From: Elusimicrobiota bacterium
GTDB lineage: Bacteria > Elusimicrobiota > Elusimicrobia > Elusimicrobiales > UBA9959
Direction of reading: 5' to 3'
Assembly: GCA_016207645.1 (NCBI GenBank)
Contig: JACQPH010000037.1
Span: 1-44,404, forward strand
DNA: 44,404 bases
Each line of letters opens with the position of its first letter. The stretch's first letter is position 1. This document shows, in pieces, positions 1-6,059 of the stretch. The position numbers and the translations under genes were made by a program. The notes under the pieces are model-generated. The model saw only the letters and a list, made by a program, of their open reading frames with translations, was not told the DNA's origin and did no database searches.

Positions 1-125
1 GCCGGGGCGGTCGCGTCCCGGGAGAAGAGCTGGCCGAAACTCGTGTCGTCCGGGCCTGCCATCAGCGGGGCCGCCAGGGAAAGCGACAAGGAAAGAGTGA
101 AGAGCGCGTTTATAAATATTCCCAT
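1..125 (-). CDS. Secreted protein, N-terminal fragment (runs off window)
   Basis: On the minus strand an ATG at 125 opens a frame that continues to the window edge. It starts with a clear signal peptide: Met, a long Leu/Ser-rich hydrophobic core, then Ala-Pro-Leu-Met-Ala-Gly with probable cleavage after Ala. The purine-rich AGGGAAG lies about 8 nt upstream as a Shine-Dalgarno. The start overlaps the last 16 bases of yceI (stop at 110-112), so the two are probably translationally coupled in one operon. About 41 residues are visible, with no recognisable domain. The product is probably exported. Confidence 0.7.
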   Translation of the reverse strand, partial: MGIFINALFTLSLSLSLAAPLMAGPDDTSFGQLFSRDATAP

Positions 126-667
126 ATAGTCTTCCCTGTTATATTGTAGCCCGTCAGCAGCTTGTTCCACACAAGGCCGAAGTCCTTGCGGTTGATGGAG
201 GCGGTGGCCACCGCGCCCAGGCGCTCGTTGCCCCAGGGGTCCGTAGCCGGGCCGCTGGCTTCCACTTCCAGCGTCACCGGTTTCGTGACGCCCATCAGCG
301 TAAGTTCGCCGTGCACTTTGCCTTTCAATCCTTTCACTCCGCTTACTTTGACGCTTTTAAACGTCATGACCGGGAACTTCTCCACGCTGAAGAAGTCGGG
401 GCTGCGGAGATGCTTGTCGCGGTCTTCCATACCGGTGTAAACGCTGGCAGTCTCTATTACGGCCTCGGTCTTCCAGGTCTTCGTCTCACCGGGGGTGTAA
501 TCCAGAGTTCCGGAGAACTTGTCGAACCTGCCGTGCACCTTGCTGATGGCCATATGGGCTGCGGTGAAGGTTACCGAGCTGTGGGCCGGGTCTATTTTAT
601 AGGCTGCCGCCCCGGCGGGTGTCGATGACGCGGCCAAAGCCAGCGCCAGATATAGATATTTAGTCAT
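110..667 (-). CDS. yceI: YceI-family periplasmic protein
   Basis: 185 residues with an N-terminal signal peptide (MTKYLYLALALAAS, cleavage near GAAA) followed by a complete YceI domain. Visible hallmarks are YKIDPAHSSVTFTAAH near the mature N-terminus, G-x-F-x-x-F-SG-x-x-DY, the D-x-H-L-x-S-P-D-F-F-x-V-x-x-F-P motif in the middle and the GxxAxxxINRKDFG segment near the C-terminus. The family forms a lipocalin-like barrel that binds isoprenoid or amphiphilic ligands in the periplasm. The start at 667 is preferred over the one at 688 because AAGGAGAA precedes it by 6 nt. It lies downstream of the desulforedoxin-like and marR genes on the same strand, and a weak TATATT lies just upstream, so it may be co-transcribed or separately transcribed. 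Confidence 0.93.
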   Translation of the reverse strand: MTKYLYLALALAASSTPAGAAAYKIDPAHSSVTFTAAHMAISKVHGRFDKFSGTLDYTPGETKTWKTEAVIETASVYTGMEDRDKHLRSPDFFSVEKFPVMTFKSVKVSGVKGLKGKVHGELTLMGVTKPVTLEVEASGPATDPWGNERLGAVATASINRKDFGLVWNKLLTGYNITGKTIWEYL

Positions 668-714
668 AAACTTCTCCTTTAACTTCAATATACCGGCATG
701 TGTTTTCCCGGGAG

Positions 715-736
715 GCCGGCGCCTTTCGGCGCCGGC
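715..736. terminator. Perfect GC hairpin between desulforedoxin and yceI genes
   Basis: A 9-bp perfect stem GCCGGCGCC/GGCGCCGGC closes a TTTC loop in the spacer between the desulforedoxin-like gene and yceI. No clear U-tract follows on either strand, so it may be a weak terminator, an attenuator or an mRNA-stabilising hairpin rather than a strong intrinsic terminator. Confidence 0.45.
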
Positions 737-755
737 GGCCGGTCCGGTCCGGGGC

Positions 756-878
756 TCAGAGAGCTTTTTCCTTCATATGCTCCCCGCAGCAGTCTATGTT
801 GGGGTTGCCGCCCTCTTTCGCCACTACCACTATGTTGCCGCACTTCTCGCATACCAGTACTTTTCCTTTTTCAGCCAT
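756..878 (-). CDS. Desulforedoxin-like rubredoxin-fold protein (40 aa)
   Basis: A 40-residue ORF starting MAEKGKVLVCEKCG and ending EHMKEKAL. It carries all four cysteines of the desulforedoxin/desulfoferrodoxin N-terminal (Dx) fold: C-x-x-C-G near residue 10 and C-C-G-E-x-M near residue 30, with the expected Glu-Gly-Gly turn between. This fold binds one Fe(SCys)4 centre. Stand-alone desulforedoxins are about 36 residues, so the length fits; the superoxide-reductase domain found in desulfoferrodoxin is absent. AAAGGAG lies about 8 nt before the ATG. An ACTAATTAGT palindrome, also in the marR promoter, lies just upstream, suggesting MarR control. A role in oxidative-stress or electron transfer is inferred from family and context. 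Confidence 0.88.
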   Translation of the reverse strand: MAEKGKVLVCEKCGNIVVVAKEGGNPNIDCCGEHMKEKAL

Positions 879-882
879 ACTA

Positions 883-915
883 TTTCTCCTTTATGTAACT
901 AATTAGTAATATCCG
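883..915 (-). promoter_or_regulatory. Desulforedoxin promoter with MarR operator
   Basis: Reading the minus strand, TTGGGC and TACATA are separated by 17 nt, and the perfect palindrome ACTAATTAGT (898-907) sits directly upstream of the -10. The same decamer lies between the -35 and -10 of marR, which points to shared repression. Confidence 0.6.
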
Positions 916-932
916 CCCAAAAAAAGGGGGGG

Positions 933-1376
933 CTACCTGCACGGCAGCCCTTTCAGCGCGCCGGATACCGCCCGCCTCTCCGTGGCGGTCAGCCCGGACA
1001 TGAATCCATTGAGAACTTTCAAGTGAGCCGGGAACAATTCCCGCATCAGGGCCCGGCCGCGCGGGGTCAGGGCTATCAGGGAGGCCCGGGCGTCCCCGCT
1101 GTCCTGCTCGCGCAGCGCCAGCCCGAGTTTCTCCAGGTTGCGTATCACCACGGTCATGCAGCCGCCGGAGGAAAGGGTCTTCTCTATTATCGTGCTGATG
1201 CGCGCCGGGCCTTTGTGATAGAGGAATTCCAGCACGCCGAACTGCGCGAAGGTGATCCCCCGCTCCGTGAACAGAGGCGTAAGCGCGGCTTCGAGGGCCT
1301 TTGCGCCGCGGAGCAGGGCGATGACCAGTTTAAGGTTAACCTTGTCCGCCTCGGAATATTCGCTTGTACTGCGCAT
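933..1376 (-). CDS. MarR-family transcriptional regulator
   Basis: 147 residues with a winged-helix MarR domain. An N-terminal helix (residues about 8-40) leads into the HTH (FGVLEFLYHKGPARISTIIEKTLSSGGCMTVVIRNLEKLGLALRE) and the wing (DSGDARASLIALTPRGRAL), followed by a C-terminal dimerisation helix. These proteins bind palindromes as dimers and usually respond to phenolics, oxidants or hydroperoxides. One Cys (in SSGGC) lies in the recognition region, but no conserved OhrR-type sensing Cys is evident. The ATG has no Shine-Dalgarno and lies 6 nt beyond the -10, so the mRNA is probably leaderless. Autoregulation and control of the downstream desulforedoxin gene are inferred from the shared operator. 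Confidence 0.92.
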   Translation of the reverse strand: MRSTSEYSEADKVNLKLVIALLRGAKALEAALTPLFTERGITFAQFGVLEFLYHKGPARISTIIEKTLSSGGCMTVVIRNLEKLGLALREQDSGDARASLIALTPRGRALMRELFPAHLKVLNGFMSGLTATERRAVSGALKGLPCR

Positions 1377-1382
1377 ATGAAT

Positions 1383-1411
1383 AGTATACTACTAATTAGT
1401 GGTAATGTCAA
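1383..1411 (-). promoter_or_regulatory. marR promoter with internal ACTAATTAGT operator
   Basis: On the minus strand TTGACA (1406-1411) and TATACT (1383-1388) are separated by exactly 17 nt, a near-consensus sigma-70 promoter. The palindrome ACTAATTAGT (1391-1400) fills the spacer. The predicted transcription start coincides with the ATG at 1376. Confidence 0.85.
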
Positions 1412-1445
1412 GGCCCTCGCGCGGGATAGATAAAACGAGGGTAGC

Positions 1446-1478
1446 AGGGGACGCTGCTTCCTAATCTCCTAACTTCCG
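1446..1478. repeat. Dispersed repeat, ggggacgctgcttcct family, copy a
   Basis: The run ggggacgctgcttcct, followed by an ...tctcctaacttc tail, recurs nearly intact at 2361-2394 and in shortened form at 10885-10903, with related pieces near 8130, 11357 and 12304-12385. Copies sit in intergenic DNA, mostly just after stop codons. They resemble short REP-like repeats; no transposase is present here. Confidence 0.6.
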
Positions 1479-1493
1479 ATAAATTCCGCGAAG

Positions 1494-1529
1494 CCGCCGG
1501 GGAAGCCCGGCGGTTTTGTTTGGTAGAAT
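1494..1529 (+). promoter_or_regulatory. Hairpin/T-tract/TAGAAT composite promoter, unit 1
   Basis: Stem CCGCCGGG/CCCGGCGG with GAAG loop (1494-1513), tract TTTTGTTTGG (10 nt), then TAGAAT (1524-1529) with TGG immediately upstream as an extended -10. The gene to the left runs the other way, so there is no plus-strand transcript that needs terminating. Confidence 0.7.
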
Positions 1530-1536
1530 AAGGGGG

Positions 1537-1758
1537 ATGATGACTTTTATTTTGTGGCTGATATTGCTGTCGCTGTGCTGGCCGTTGGCGCTGCTGGCGC
1601 TCCTGCTATACCCGCTGATCTGGCTGGTTCTGCTGCCTTTCAGGCTGCTTGGGGTGGCTGTGGGCGGGGTTCTGTCTCTCGTGTGGGCTGTTGTGACGAT
1701 GCCGGCCGCTATTCTACGGAGGTTGACGCGCGGCCCGGAGCCGGATCGGCTTGTGTAG
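1537..1758 (+). CDS. Small two-helix membrane protein
   Basis: 73 residues, unrecognised. The N-terminal half is a strongly hydrophobic Leu/Trp-rich stretch (FILWLILLSLCWPLALLALL), followed by a second hydrophobic segment (about residues 25-55) and a short basic tail rich in Arg. It should be an inner-membrane protein with two or three short helices. The ATG at 1537 (or 1540) lies 7 nt after the TAGAAT -10 and no leader is present, so translation is probably leaderless. The gene stands alone between marR and a secreted protein. Function unknown. Confidence 0.65.
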   Translation: MMTFILWLILLSLCWPLALLALLLYPLIWLVLLPFRLLGVAVGGVLSLVWAVVTMPAAILRRLTRGPEPDRLV

Positions 1759-1797
1759 GGGATAGTGGGAAATTTACGTCCTAGGAGGATTTGGACA

Positions 1798-2358
1798 ATG
1801 AATAAAATACCCGGGATCTGTCTGGCAGGGATAACGGCCGCATTGCTTTGCGGTGCGGCGGCGGCCAAGGAGCGCGTTAACGGACTTATGGGGCATTACG
1901 GCTATCTCGTTTCGTATCCGGCAGCTTTGGAGCCCTCCGCCGATTTTCAGGGCCCGGTAGAGAAAGTCGACTTCCTCCCTAAAGGCGTGTGCGACAATGG
2001 GGAACAAGTCTCCTGCGCCAAGGGAGGCTGGGTCTCTTTTCTGGTCATGCCGAAATGGTACATAGCAAAAGCGAACGGTTTCCGCTCGTTCGAGCCCTAC
2101 ATGGCCGCCGTCCTTGCCGACTCGAAGAATAACGGGGAAGCTCCGACCATGACCAAGACGAACGTGGGCAAGTTCACTGCCTGCAAGATAGTGCTGAAAA
2201 GCCCCAAAGGTCCTTTCAACGAGATGCTCTATATCTCCGGAAAAAAGGTCTATTACCGGTTCGCTTACGTTCGCGGGACCAAATATATTAATGCGCTGGT
2301 GAAGGGGCTGGAGGAGGTTCAGCCTTCCGATACCCCGCCGGCCGGCTGGGACAAATAA
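1798..2358 (+). CDS. Secreted protein of unknown function
   Basis: 186 residues. A signal peptide (MNKIPGICLAGITAALLCGAAAA) precedes a mature domain beginning ERVNGLMGHYGYLVSYPAAL, which looks like the start of small periplasmic domains with a Tyr-rich first strand. Two Cys in the middle (GVCDNGEQVSCAKGG) could form a disulfide, and a third Cys follows. The start at 1798 is chosen because AGGAGG lies 9 nt upstream. An upstream in-frame start at 1765 lacks a ribosome-binding site and would spoil the signal peptide. No domain recognised. Confidence 0.8.
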   Translation: MNKIPGICLAGITAALLCGAAAAKERVNGLMGHYGYLVSYPAALEPSADFQGPVEKVDFLPKGVCDNGEQVSCAKGGWVSFLVMPKWYIAKANGFRSFEPYMAAVLADSKNNGEAPTMTKTNVGKFTACKIVLKSPKGPFNEMLYISGKKVYYRFAYVRGTKYINALVKGLEEVQPSDTPPAGWDK

Positions 2359-2360
2359 CC

Positions 2361-2394
2361 ATAGGGACGCCGCTTCCTATCCTCCTAACTTCTG
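2361..2394. repeat. Dispersed repeat, ggggacgctgcttcct family, copy b
   Basis: The run tagggacgccgcttcct plus an ...cctcctaacttctg tail matches copy a at 1446-1478 over about 30 bases. It begins directly after the stop codon of the preceding secreted protein. Confidence 0.55.
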
Positions 2395-2477
2395 AAGGCG
2401 GTGCCGCCCTATGGGCATAAGTATGTGACCGAGCAAGTAAGCATTGAGAACCCCGTTTAATCAAGGAGGCGAGAACC

Positions 2478-3287
2478 ATGGAAGGAGCGGTGAACGGCAT
2501 TGCGTTCGAGGATAGCGGGCCCCGCGGCGGGGGCGCCCCCGTAGTTTTTATCCATGGCTTCCCCTTCGACCGCACGATGTGGGAACCCCAGCTGCGGGAG
2601 GTCTCTAAAGATCGCCGTGTGATAGCCTATGATGTGCGCGGGCACGGCCGGAGCCAGGCCGGCGACGGGCAATACAGCATTGAGCTCTTTGTGGACGACC
2701 TGGTAATGCTGCTCGACCATTCGAAGGTGGAGCGCGCCGTTCTCTGCGGCCTCTCCATGGGAGGCTATATCGCTCTTCGCGCCGCCGAACGCCAGCCGGA
2801 ACGCTTAAGCGGGCTGGTCCTGTGCGACACTAAAAGCGGCCCGGACACCGATGAAGCCAGGATAAAACGCGCCGCGACCATCGCCGCCGTGAAAAAATAC
2901 GGCGTCCCGAAATTCGCCAACGAGTTCATAAAAGCGGTTTTGACGGAAGAGACCCTCAGGACAAAACCCGCGATAACGGGCGCTCTTCTGAACAGCATCC
3001 TCGCTAACTCCCCGCTGGGTATTTCCGGGACTTTGCTCGCGCTGGCCGCCAGGACGGACACTACCGCCGCTTTGGCGAAGATATCCGTCCCGACCTTGAT
3101 CCTCGTAGGGGAACAGGATAAAATAACGCCGCCCGCCGCCTCGGAGGCTATGCTGAAAGCCCTTCCGGAAGCGGCGCTGCATGTGATCCCGGACGCGGCC
3201 CATATGTCCAACCTGGAAAACCCCGCCGTCTTCAATGAAAGGCTCCTGGCGTTCCTGATAAGGGAAAAGGCAGCGGGAGCTTTTTGA
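2478..3287 (+). CDS. Alpha/beta-fold hydrolase
   Basis: 269 residues, a full-length alpha/beta hydrolase. The HGFPFD oxyanion-hole segment is at about residue 26, and the nucleophile elbow GLSMGG carries Ser93. The acidic member is Asp214 (GEQDKITPP) and the His is His242 (DAAHMSNLENP). The cap region (about residues 120-190) is helical. It resembles the 3-oxoadipate enol-lactonase / esterase branch, but substrate cannot be assigned. There is no signal peptide, so it is cytoplasmic. AAGGAGG lies about 10 nt before the ATG. It is isolated between a secreted protein and a minus-strand pair. Confidence 0.92.
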   Translation: MEGAVNGIAFEDSGPRGGGAPVVFIHGFPFDRTMWEPQLREVSKDRRVIAYDVRGHGRSQAGDGQYSIELFVDDLVMLLDHSKVERAVLCGLSMGGYIALRAAERQPERLSGLVLCDTKSGPDTDEARIKRAATIAAVKKYGVPKFANEFIKAVLTEETLRTKPAITGALLNSILANSPLGISGTLLALAARTDTTAALAKISVPTLILVGEQDKITPPAASEAMLKALPEAALHVIPDAAHMSNLENPAVFNERLLAFLIREKAAGAF

Positions 3288-3418
3288 GCATCCTGATGAT
3301 TAAATCGCTCGGTGTTAACGCGGTCATTTAGATCCGCCGAAGGATTTGATAGAGTGCAGGGATGAAGAGCCATAGAATAGACCATCTGCCGGTAGGCGAG
3401 TGGCCTCGGTCAAGCCTC

Positions 3419-3775
3419 TCAACCCTCCTGATGACCGCAATGGGGACACCTCAGCCCGAAAATGCCCCCGCCCCGGTCCACGATTTCGGCCTGCCTCTGA
3501 CAGCGCGGGCAATAGTCCGCCGGCATCTGCGGCACAGGCCCTTGGGCGTCTGCCGGGCGATCCTTGCCTCTCTCCAGTCGGTCCACCACGCCGAAGAAAG
3601 CGGCAACCGCCGCCAGGAGGACGGGGATGAGCCAGAGTCGTTTCCAGCCCCAGAGGAACAGAATTACGACAGCGGGAATGATGACCAGGAAGATAAGCCC
3701 AAACGGCAGGGACCAGCCCGCCTCTGCGCGTCTTCCGCAGAGCGATCGCTCCGATGGCGGTCTCTTAATGGTCAT
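3419..3775 (-). CDS. Membrane protein with C-terminal zinc ribbon
   Basis: 118 residues. Two adjacent hydrophobic helices (about residues 22-42 and 48-64) are followed by a charged linker and a C-terminal zinc ribbon with CPRC and CPHC pairs about 20 residues apart (DYCPRCQRQAEIV ... LRCPHCGHQ). The ribbon should lie in the cytoplasm. The ATG overlaps the last 11 bases of the upstream membrane-protein gene (stop at 3765-3767), so the pair is probably translationally coupled. Function unknown. Confidence 0.72.
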   Translation of the reverse strand: MTIKRPPSERSLCGRRAEAGWSLPFGLIFLVIIPAVVILFLWGWKRLWLIPVLLAAVAAFFGVVDRLERGKDRPADAQGPVPQMPADYCPRCQRQAEIVDRGGGIFGLRCPHCGHQEG

Positions 3776-4136
3776 CCAGCTCTCTTTTCGCTATCAGCGC
3801 GGCGGCGACGCCGCCGATGATGCCGCCGCAAATGATGAGACCCGCAAGGATCCCATCCTGCGGGCGTGTTTCATCCTCGGACCAGTAAGGGTGAAACAGA
3901 AGCGCTCCCGCGAGCAGGACGCCCAATGACGCTCCCTTCAGGCATCCGAGCAGGATGGCGCGAGCCCTTCTATTGCCCCAGCGAAACAACATCCATGATA
4001 AACCGCCCGCGCCCGCGCCTGAAACGAGTGCCCATGGCCCCGTTTCTCCGGGCATCATCCCAACCCCGAGACAGGCCACGACCCCGATCAGGAGGGCGAG
4101 CTGAAAAGAACCGCCCCGGCAATTTGTAGGCAACAT
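3765..4136 (-). CDS. Multi-pass membrane protein of unknown function
   Basis: About 123 residues with four predicted hydrophobic segments rich in Gly and Ala (LALLIGVVACLGVG, ALVSGAGAGGLSWMLF, ASLGVLLAGALLF, ILAGLIICGGIIGGVAAALIA) and a short acidic tail ELDDH. The start is uncertain. ATG at 4136 lacks a good ribosome-binding site. A TTG at 4199 would add 21 residues, and an AGGAGG at 4180-4185 has no start codon at the right distance. A TATAAT at 4215-4220 (minus strand) is the likely -10. It overlaps the zinc-ribbon gene downstream by 11 bases. Confidence 0.6.
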   Translation of the reverse strand: MLPTNCRGGSFQLALLIGVVACLGVGMMPGETGPWALVSGAGAGGLSWMLFRWGNRRARAILLGCLKGASLGVLLAGALLFHPYWSEDETRPQDGILAGLIICGGIIGGVAAALIAKRELDDH

Positions 4137-4261
4137 AAAGCTTGTAACCGCGGGATCTTTTCGGACTTGAAGTCTCCGGCCTCCTGAAAAGATCCGCAAA
4201 AATCCCCGCCCACGATTATACTATAGAAATCCGTTGCGTTTTCCTGAAATTTTTAAAAACT

Positions 4262-4293
4262 CCGCCGAGCCCGGCGGTTTTGTTTGGTAGAAT
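4262..4293 (+). promoter_or_regulatory. Hairpin/T-tract/TAGAAT composite promoter, unit 2
   Basis: Stem CCGCCG/CGGCGG (4262-4277), tract TTTTGTTTGG (10 nt), then TAGAAT (4288-4293). The gene to the left is divergent, so the hairpin has no upstream gene to terminate. A leader of about 65 nt precedes the gene at 4366. Confidence 0.68.
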
Positions 4294-4365
4294 AAGGCTA
4301 GGAGAAAAGGTACCAGTAAAGTCCGGTATGGCCATTAATAGTTTCCCGGGACAGGAGCTGAACTC

Positions 4366-4755
4366 TTGAATTTTCTGGTGTTCGTGGTCACTTGCATCGC
4401 GCCCGGAACGGGGCAGGCCTATAAAGACCGCTGGAGGCGGGCGTGGGGCCTGCTGGCCTGCGCTTTCGCCTTGCGGGTCTTCGGCAATTTATTCTGGGAA
4501 TGGCTTAGCACACTGCTGGGCCTGAAGGTCCCGGCCGTCTCTTACGGCGCTCCGCCCTGGCAGATCATGGCGCCGATCTATCTTTCCTGGGCGGTCACCC
4601 TTGGGATAGCTATCGACGCCGCCCGCCTGCAGTCCCCAGGGACCGGGGCGCCTTCCACCCGGAAGATCGCGGCTTTTTTCCTCTTCGCGGCTTTTTTGGT
4701 CAACGTAGGCCCGGTGCTGGCGGTGTACTCCCTCCTGGCCTTCTCCCGCCCTTAG
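4366..4755 (+). CDS. Multi-pass membrane protein (TTG start)
   Basis: 129 residues. The N-terminus carries an APGTGQAYKDRWRRAWGLL motif like that seen in small membrane proteins in which APGxGQxY sits at the end of the first helix. Three to four hydrophobic helices follow. The TTG at 4366 is chosen because AGGAG lies 8 nt upstream and no ATG or GTG is available in frame nearby. It is probably co-transcribed with the small membrane protein 24 nt downstream. Function unknown. Confidence 0.68.
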   Translation: MNFLVFVVTCIAPGTGQAYKDRWRRAWGLLACAFALRVFGNLFWEWLSTLLGLKVPAVSYGAPPWQIMAPIYLSWAVTLGIAIDAARLQSPGTGAPSTRKIAAFFLFAAFLVNVGPVLAVYSLLAFSRP

Positions 4756-4779
4756 AGGGCAGCGGCCCGCAATTTAGTT

Positions 4780-5061
4780 ATGAATAACAATATACCCCCT
4801 GCCGGAGACAATTCGTACGCCGGGCAGTTCTCGAAGAAATTCTGGATAAGGATAGCTCTTCTTTCCATCCCGATCTGGATCTTTTTATTTGGGTTCTTCT
4901 ACGTTGAGACGCTCCTTGAAGCGAAGGATATGAATGCGGCGGGTGCGTGGGGAACGCTGGTGGCTATAGTGGCTTTGCCGCCGGCCGCGGCCTGCGCGCT
5001 TATGATCGCCGTACTGGCGGTAATAGAATTGTTCCGCTTCCCCCCGCAAAGGAAGAGATAG
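4780..5061 (+). CDS. Small two-TM membrane protein
   Basis: 93 residues. A short polar N-terminus leads into two hydrophobic helices (about residues 22-45 and 55-80) and a basic C-terminus ending RFPPQRKR. It follows the preceding membrane-protein gene by 24 nt and probably shares its promoter. The Shine-Dalgarno is weak. No family recognised. Confidence 0.62.
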   Translation: MNNNIPPAGDNSYAGQFSKKFWIRIALLSIPIWIFLFGFFYVETLLEAKDMNAAGAWGTLVAIVALPPAAACALMIAVLAVIELFRFPPQRKR

Positions 5062-5067
5062 GAAAAA

Positions 5068-5090
5068 GGCCCCGGGCTTTCGGGGCTATT
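5068..5090 (+). terminator. Probable terminator after the membrane-protein pair
   Basis: Stem GCCCCG/CGGGGC with a short loop immediately after the stop codon, followed by a weak tattat tail. Confidence 0.5.
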
Positions 5091-5134
5091 ATCCGGACCG
5101 GGCTGAATACCCCGGCGCAGGATCGGCGCGGATA

Positions 5135-5200
5135 ATCAGAGCGGGTGGCGTCTTCGCTCTTGCGCCGGAACAAGGAGTCGGCAGCGAAGCGCGCGGAACC
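5135..5200 (-). pseudogene. DoxX C-terminal fossil
   Basis: The minus strand reads GSARFAADSLFRRKSEDA, which matches the C-terminus of the intact DoxX at 12394-12834 (GSGRYAVDSLFPRKSKAA) at most positions. No DoxX sequence can be read upstream of this piece: the same frame becomes Pro/Ser-rich and the transmembrane part is missing. It is therefore a remnant of a second doxX copy. It sits in a non-coding gap between two convergent genes. Confidence 0.65.
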
Positions 5201-5269
5201 AGCAGGTGCAGGCGAAAAGGTGCCGGGAGAGTTTTTTTGGTGGGCGCGGTAAGCTCATCTCTGTATGGG

Positions 5270-5292
5270 AAAAGGCGCGGCAGGCGCCTTTC
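5270..5292 (-). terminator. Hairpin terminator, VOC gene side (distal)
   Basis: Stem AAAGGCGC/GCGCCTTT with a 5-nt loop. Reading the minus strand it ends in TTTT, so it can terminate transcripts from the VOC gene. Confidence 0.5.
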
Positions 5293-5306
5293 AGCGCCCG
5301 GAAAGC

Positions 5307-5333
5307 GAAGGCCGGGGGGACCCCCCGGCCTTC
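5307..5333. terminator. 13-bp perfect palindrome after the VOC gene
   Basis: GAAGGCCGGGGGG and its exact complement are separated by one base. It lies just after the stop of the VOC gene and is followed by a second hairpin at 5270-5292, a tandem terminator arrangement. Confidence 0.6.
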
Positions 5334-5353
5334 TTCGATCGCAAGGCGCGCTG

Positions 5354-5851
5354 TCAGTGCGCGGCGGTTTTGGCGAAGAACTCCTTCGCCTTTTCCTTCA
5401 TCTGCCCGGGGGTGACATCCACCTTATGGGTGGCCACCGTCCAGAGGTAGCCGAAGGGATCGCGGAGGTTCCCCAGCCGGTCGCCCCAGAACATGTCCTC
5501 CATCTTGCCGACGGCCTCGGCGCCGGCGTTAACGGCGTTCTTCACCGTGGCGTCGCAGTCCTGCACGTAGAGATACAGCGACATCGTATTCGCCCTGGCG
5601 TCCAGCGGCGACCGGGCGCAGTCCCGGTCGTGGCCGGGATGGTCCTGCATCTCCGTGCCTATCATGAACCTGGAATCGCCTATCTGCAGCTCCGCGTGCA
5701 TGATGCTGCCGTCGGGAGCCGGCATGCGGTACAGTTCCCTGGCATTGAACGCCTTTTTGTAGAACTCTATGGCGCGCGCCCCGTCCCTGATCACCAGCCC
5801 GGGGGTTATCGCGTGATAGCCTTCGGGTATCGGTTTTACGTTCTTATTCAT
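5354..5851 (-). CDS. VOC-superfamily (glyoxalase/PhnB-like) protein
   Basis: 165 residues with paired beta-alpha-beta-beta-beta units of the vicinal-oxygen-chelate fold. The N-terminal module reads PEGYHAITPGLVIRDGARAIEFYKKAF then MHAELQIGDSRFMIG, and the C-terminal module reads LYLYVQDCDATVKNAVNAGAEAVGKMED then WGDRLGNLRDPFGYLWTVATH. This is the PhnB/YdcE-like subgroup often annotated as glyoxalase/bleomycin resistance. Metal ligands and substrate are not assignable with confidence. The ATG at 5851 is chosen over 5920 because GGAGGGG lies 5 nt upstream. Cytoplasmic. Confidence 0.88.
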   Translation of the reverse strand: MNKNVKPIPEGYHAITPGLVIRDGARAIEFYKKAFNARELYRMPAPDGSIMHAELQIGDSRFMIGTEMQDHPGHDRDCARSPLDARANTMSLYLYVQDCDATVKNAVNAGAEAVGKMEDMFWGDRLGNLRDPFGYLWTVATHKVDVTPGQMKEKAKEFFAKTAAH

Positions 5852-5977
5852 TTTCCCCTCCATGGCCGCGGGTTCCGTTGACTGACCGGCTGCTGGTCCC
5901 GCCCCTGTGGCCCTTGCCAAACTTATACTTAAAACCCGGTTAGCCGGTCAAGCGCCGCCGGCGCGGCATAGTCTATT

Positions 5978-5986
5978 TGCTAAACT
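5978..5986 (+). promoter_or_regulatory. Extended -10 promoter (TTTGCTAAACT)
   Basis: TGC followed by TAAACT gives an extended -10. It is upstream of the frameshifted secreted-protein gene, with a leader of about 70 nt. Similar TTTGGCTAnA-type motifs precede genes at 9539, 14633, 33344 and 43502. Confidence 0.45.
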
Positions 5987-6059
5987 ATCCTCTTTCAGGG
6001 CCGCCGCCCGATCTGGAGGCAGCGGGAGTCTTTTGTGGTTTATTTGCGGAAATGAGGAT

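Noticed and set aside
698-906. Two plus-strand ORFs of about 67 residues across the desulforedoxin region
   Set aside because: The minus-strand desulforedoxin explains the region; the plus frames are Pro/Arg/Ser-rich shadows with no start signal.
3362-3820. Plus-strand 152-residue ORF
   Set aside because: It lies opposite the zinc-ribbon membrane protein and lacks a sensible composition or ribosome-binding site.
5237-5881. 214-residue plus-strand ORF
   Set aside because: Antisense to the VOC-family gene.
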